DNA of 7,557 nucleotides from Spirochaetales bacterium (GTDB taxonomy: Bacteria; Spirochaetota; Spirochaetia; DSM-2461), in contig PDRU01000136.1 of assembly GCA_002748225.1 (NCBI GenBank), forward strand, positions 1 through 7,557, read 5' to 3'. Positions within the stretch are counted from its first letter, which is position 1. Every line of letters begins with the position of its first letter. The position numbers and the translations under genes are program-made. Under the pieces are notes generated by a model, which saw only the letters and a program-made list of their open reading frames with translations, was not told where the DNA came from and did no database searches. Positions 6,082-7,557 of this stretch are shown piece by piece.

Positions 6082-6325
6082 TGCTATCCTTTAACCATAA
6101 AGGATTTGAGTGCTGCCGGCTCTATTGACTTCCACTGGCTGTTCGTGGCATTTTGAAGCATTGATTTTTTTATTTATCAGGCCCCGGGCCACTGATTTTC
6201 CGGAAGGCTTTCAGCTTTCCTCTGAATTGGTAACGATGTACCCGGACGGCACAGTATCGGTCCCCTGATTTTTCAGGAGGTAAAACAGCATCAGCTGTAT
6301 TTTTATTAAGAGGAGAATGACAACA
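6082..6325 (+). promoter_or_regulatory. truB-rpsO intergenic region / structured rpsO leader
   Basis: This 244-bp gap is by far the largest inside the operon. Besides the hairpin at 6086-6105 it holds an ATCA...TGAT stem with a GGCC core at 6176-6196, and GGAAGGCT/AGCTTTCC at 6202-6220 (one G-U pair). CCTGA/TCAGG with a TTTT loop lies at 6264-6277, and ACAGC/GCTGT with an ATCA loop at 6285-6298, followed by ATTTTTATT. The strong Shine-Dalgarno-like AGGAGG (6275-6280) has no start codon at a useful distance. Ribosomal protein S15 commonly represses its own mRNA through leader structures, so this is a candidate site, by inference only. No convincing promoter was found; TTGACT at 6125 lacks a good -10. 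Confidence 0.4.
6086..6105 (+). terminator. Perfect 8-bp hairpin just after truB
   Basis: ATCCTTTA (6086-6093) pairs perfectly with TAAAGGAT (6098-6105) around the loop ACCA, starting 4 nt after the truB stop. Only three T follow, and the stem is A/T-rich, so termination would be weak at best. It may instead protect the 3' end of the upstream mRNA or separate truB from rpsO expression. The right arm also contains a Shine-Dalgarno-like AAAGGA. Confidence 0.35.
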
Positions 6326-6595
6326 ATGTCTCTCAGCAAGGAAGATAAGGCCGCAGTTGTGGCCGAATTCGGTAAAGACGGCAAAGATTCAGGTTCAACA
6401 GAAGTTCAGATTGCCCTTCTTACCAAACGGATCAATGATTTGAAAAATCACTTTGATGCACATAAAAAAGATCACGCCTCCCGGCGCGGACTTTTAAAGA
6501 TGGTCGGCCAGCGCCGCCGTCTGCTCCGTTATCTTAAACGGACAAATCTGGAAGGCTACAGAGCGCTTATTGCCAAACTGGGCCTCCGCAAATAA
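6326..6595 (+). CDS. rpsO: 30S ribosomal protein S15
   Basis: S15 (89 residues, the standard length) binds the three-way junction of 16S rRNA helices 20-22 early in 30S assembly and contacts 23S rRNA in a bridge. The sequence is classic, with 'SGSTEVQIALLT' at about residues 22-33 and the rRNA-contact block 'HKKDHASRRGLL' at 46-57. The basic 'QRRRLLRYLKR' and a C-terminal 'KLGLRK' follow. ATG 6326 was chosen: AGGAG (6311-6315) is 10 nt upstream, whereas the in-frame ATG at 6317 is only 1 nt from it, and the family begins Met-Ser-Leu-Ser. It is followed by pnp, the usual partner, after only 9 bp. Confidence 0.97.
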   Translation: MSLSKEDKAAVVAEFGKDGKDSGSTEVQIALLTKRINDLKNHFDAHKKDHASRRGLLKMVGQRRRLLRYLKRTNLEGYRALIAKLGLRK

Positions 6596-6604
6596 GGAAT
6601 ATAA

Positions 6605-7557
6605 ATGCATACAGCAAAAATACGAATTGGAAATGAAGATTTAATCCTGGAAACAGGAAAAATTGCCAAGCAGGCAAACGGAGCCGTTATGGCCCGCTAC
6701 GGCGGTTCGGTGGTTCTGGCTACAGTGTGCTGCAGTTCTGAATCAGTAGAGGGAATGGATTATGTTCCCTTAATGGTTGATTATAACGAACGCTACTATG
6801 CTGCGGGTAAAATCCCCGGCGGATTTATTAAAAGGGAAACGCGTCCCAAAGATAAGGAAATTCTGGTTTCGCGGCTTATAGACCGTCCCATGCGTCCCCT
6901 GTTCCACAAGAGTTTCGGACGTGACATTCAGGTTATTCCCATGACGGTGTCTACCGACCAGATCCACACGCCGGATGTTGTCGGCATGATGGCGGCTTTT
7001 GCATCGGTTATGGTTTCGGACATTCCGTTTAACGGACCTGTCTCGGCCATACGGGTTGCTTCGGTTGAGGGTGAACTGGTTGCGAATCCTACTTTTCAGC
7101 AGCTGGAAAAATCAGAGCTTGATCTGGTTGTGGCCGGTAATAACAAAGGCATTGTTATGGTGGAAGGCGGCGCAGACCAGGTGTCTGAAGAACGCATGCT
7201 GGAAGCGCTGGCCTTTGCGGAAGGTATTCTGAAAGAGCTCTGTCAGTTTCTGGAAGACTTTGCCGCTGCCGCGGGCAAGAAAAAACTGCCTCTTCCTGAA
7301 GCACTGCCGCCCTTGTCTTTTGAAGATGAGGTGCGCGCCGCAGCGGAGCCTTTGTTTGCCGATGTTGTTTTTCTCGGCGATAAATTTGCCCGTTCCAACG
7401 GCGCCAAAGATGTTAAAAAGAAGCTTGCAGAGCAGTTTGCCGACCGTATTGAAGAGTACGGCGAGAACGGTCCGGCGGTGTTTTCCGCTCTTCTGGGAGA
7501 TATACAGTCCGGCATGATGCGCAGTGCCATTGTGAATGAGTCACGCCGCTGTGACGG
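6605..7557 (+). CDS. pnp: Polyribonucleotide nucleotidyltransferase (PNPase), N-terminal part
   Basis: PNPase degrades RNA 3' to 5' using phosphate, as a homotrimer and often in a degradosome. Only the first 317 of about 700 residues lie in the window; the frame is open to the right edge. The first RNase PH domain is complete, with 'GGFIKRE' (72-78) and 'SRLIDRPMRPLF' (89-100). It is followed by the all-helical linker domain (about 240-310), and the sequence ends just as the second RNase PH domain begins ('SRRCDG'). The catalytic second core and the KH and S1 RNA-binding domains lie outside. ATG 6605 has AAGGA (6594-6598) with a 6-nt spacer and overlaps no other gene. The 9-bp gap after rpsO leaves no room for the long RNase III-cleaved leader known from E. 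coli. Confidence 0.96.
   Translation, partial: MHTAKIRIGNEDLILETGKIAKQANGAVMARYGGSVVLATVCCSSESVEGMDYVPLMVDYNERYYAAGKIPGGFIKRETRPKDKEILVSRLIDRPMRPLFHKSFGRDIQVIPMTVSTDQIHTPDVVGMMAAFASVMVSDIPFNGPVSAIRVASVEGELVANPTFQQLEKSELDLVVAGNNKGIVMVEGGADQVSEERMLEALAFAEGILKELCQFLEDFAAAAGKKKLPLPEALPPLSFEDEVRAAAEPLFADVVFLGDKFARSNGAKDVKKKLAEQFADRIEEYGENGPAVFSALLGDIQSGMMRSAIVNESRRCD

Noticed and set aside
6125..6153. TTGACT as the -35 of an rpsO promoter
   Set aside because: No acceptable -10 lies at 16-18 bp; the best match has only three of six consensus bases.
1..7557. Mobile element, CRISPR array, defence or biosynthetic system
   Set aside because: The whole window is taken up by a core translation operon; no transposase, regular repeat-spacer pattern or accessory gene was seen.

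Overview
This window holds a largely canonical bacterial translation/RNA-metabolism operon, entirely on the + strand: rimP, nusA, infB, rbfA, truB, rpsO and the first part of pnp. Base composition is close to balanced. The IF2 N-terminus (lysine-rich, with alternating Lys/Val tracts), the IF2 P-loop context GHVDHGKT followed by Lys, and a NusA tail ending in a zinc-ribbon-like four-cysteine module suggest a spirochaete of the Treponema lineage. That placement is judgement from protein character, not a search, and is only moderately secure.

Layout: positions 1-150 hold no recognisable gene but contain two clear hairpins. A very good sigma-70-type promoter (TTGACG, 17-bp spacer, TAATAT) lies at 151-179 and probably drives the operon. 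A leader of about 60 nt with a nine-T tract and a strong Shine-Dalgarno precedes rimP (247-672). nusA (697-2202), infB (2209-4808) and rbfA (4805-5152) follow with tiny gaps or an ATGA overlap. truB (5206-6081) lacks a good ribosome binding site, but its start overlaps the stop of a possible 14-codon ORF. A 244-bp gap follows before rpsO (6326-6595); it holds several hairpins and may be an S15-responsive leader. pnp starts 9 bp after rpsO and runs off the right edge.

Functionally, RimP and RbfA mature the 30S subunit, NusA controls RNA polymerase pausing, termination and antitermination, IF2 brings initiator tRNA, TruB makes pseudouridine 55 in tRNA, S15 nucleates 30S assembly, and PNPase degrades RNA. 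There is no ylxR or L7Ae-like gene between nusA and infB, and no ribF between truB and rpsO.

The main anomaly is in infB. The reading frame breaks between about 2856 and 2883, separating the low-complexity N-terminal half from the intact catalytic core. One added base there would restore an 866-residue IF2, so a sequencing/assembly error or a recent one-base deletion is the simplest reading. I found no new defence, mobile or biosynthetic system here; the items worth a second look are the infB frame break, the NusA zinc-ribbon tail, the truB mini-ORF and the rpsO leader.
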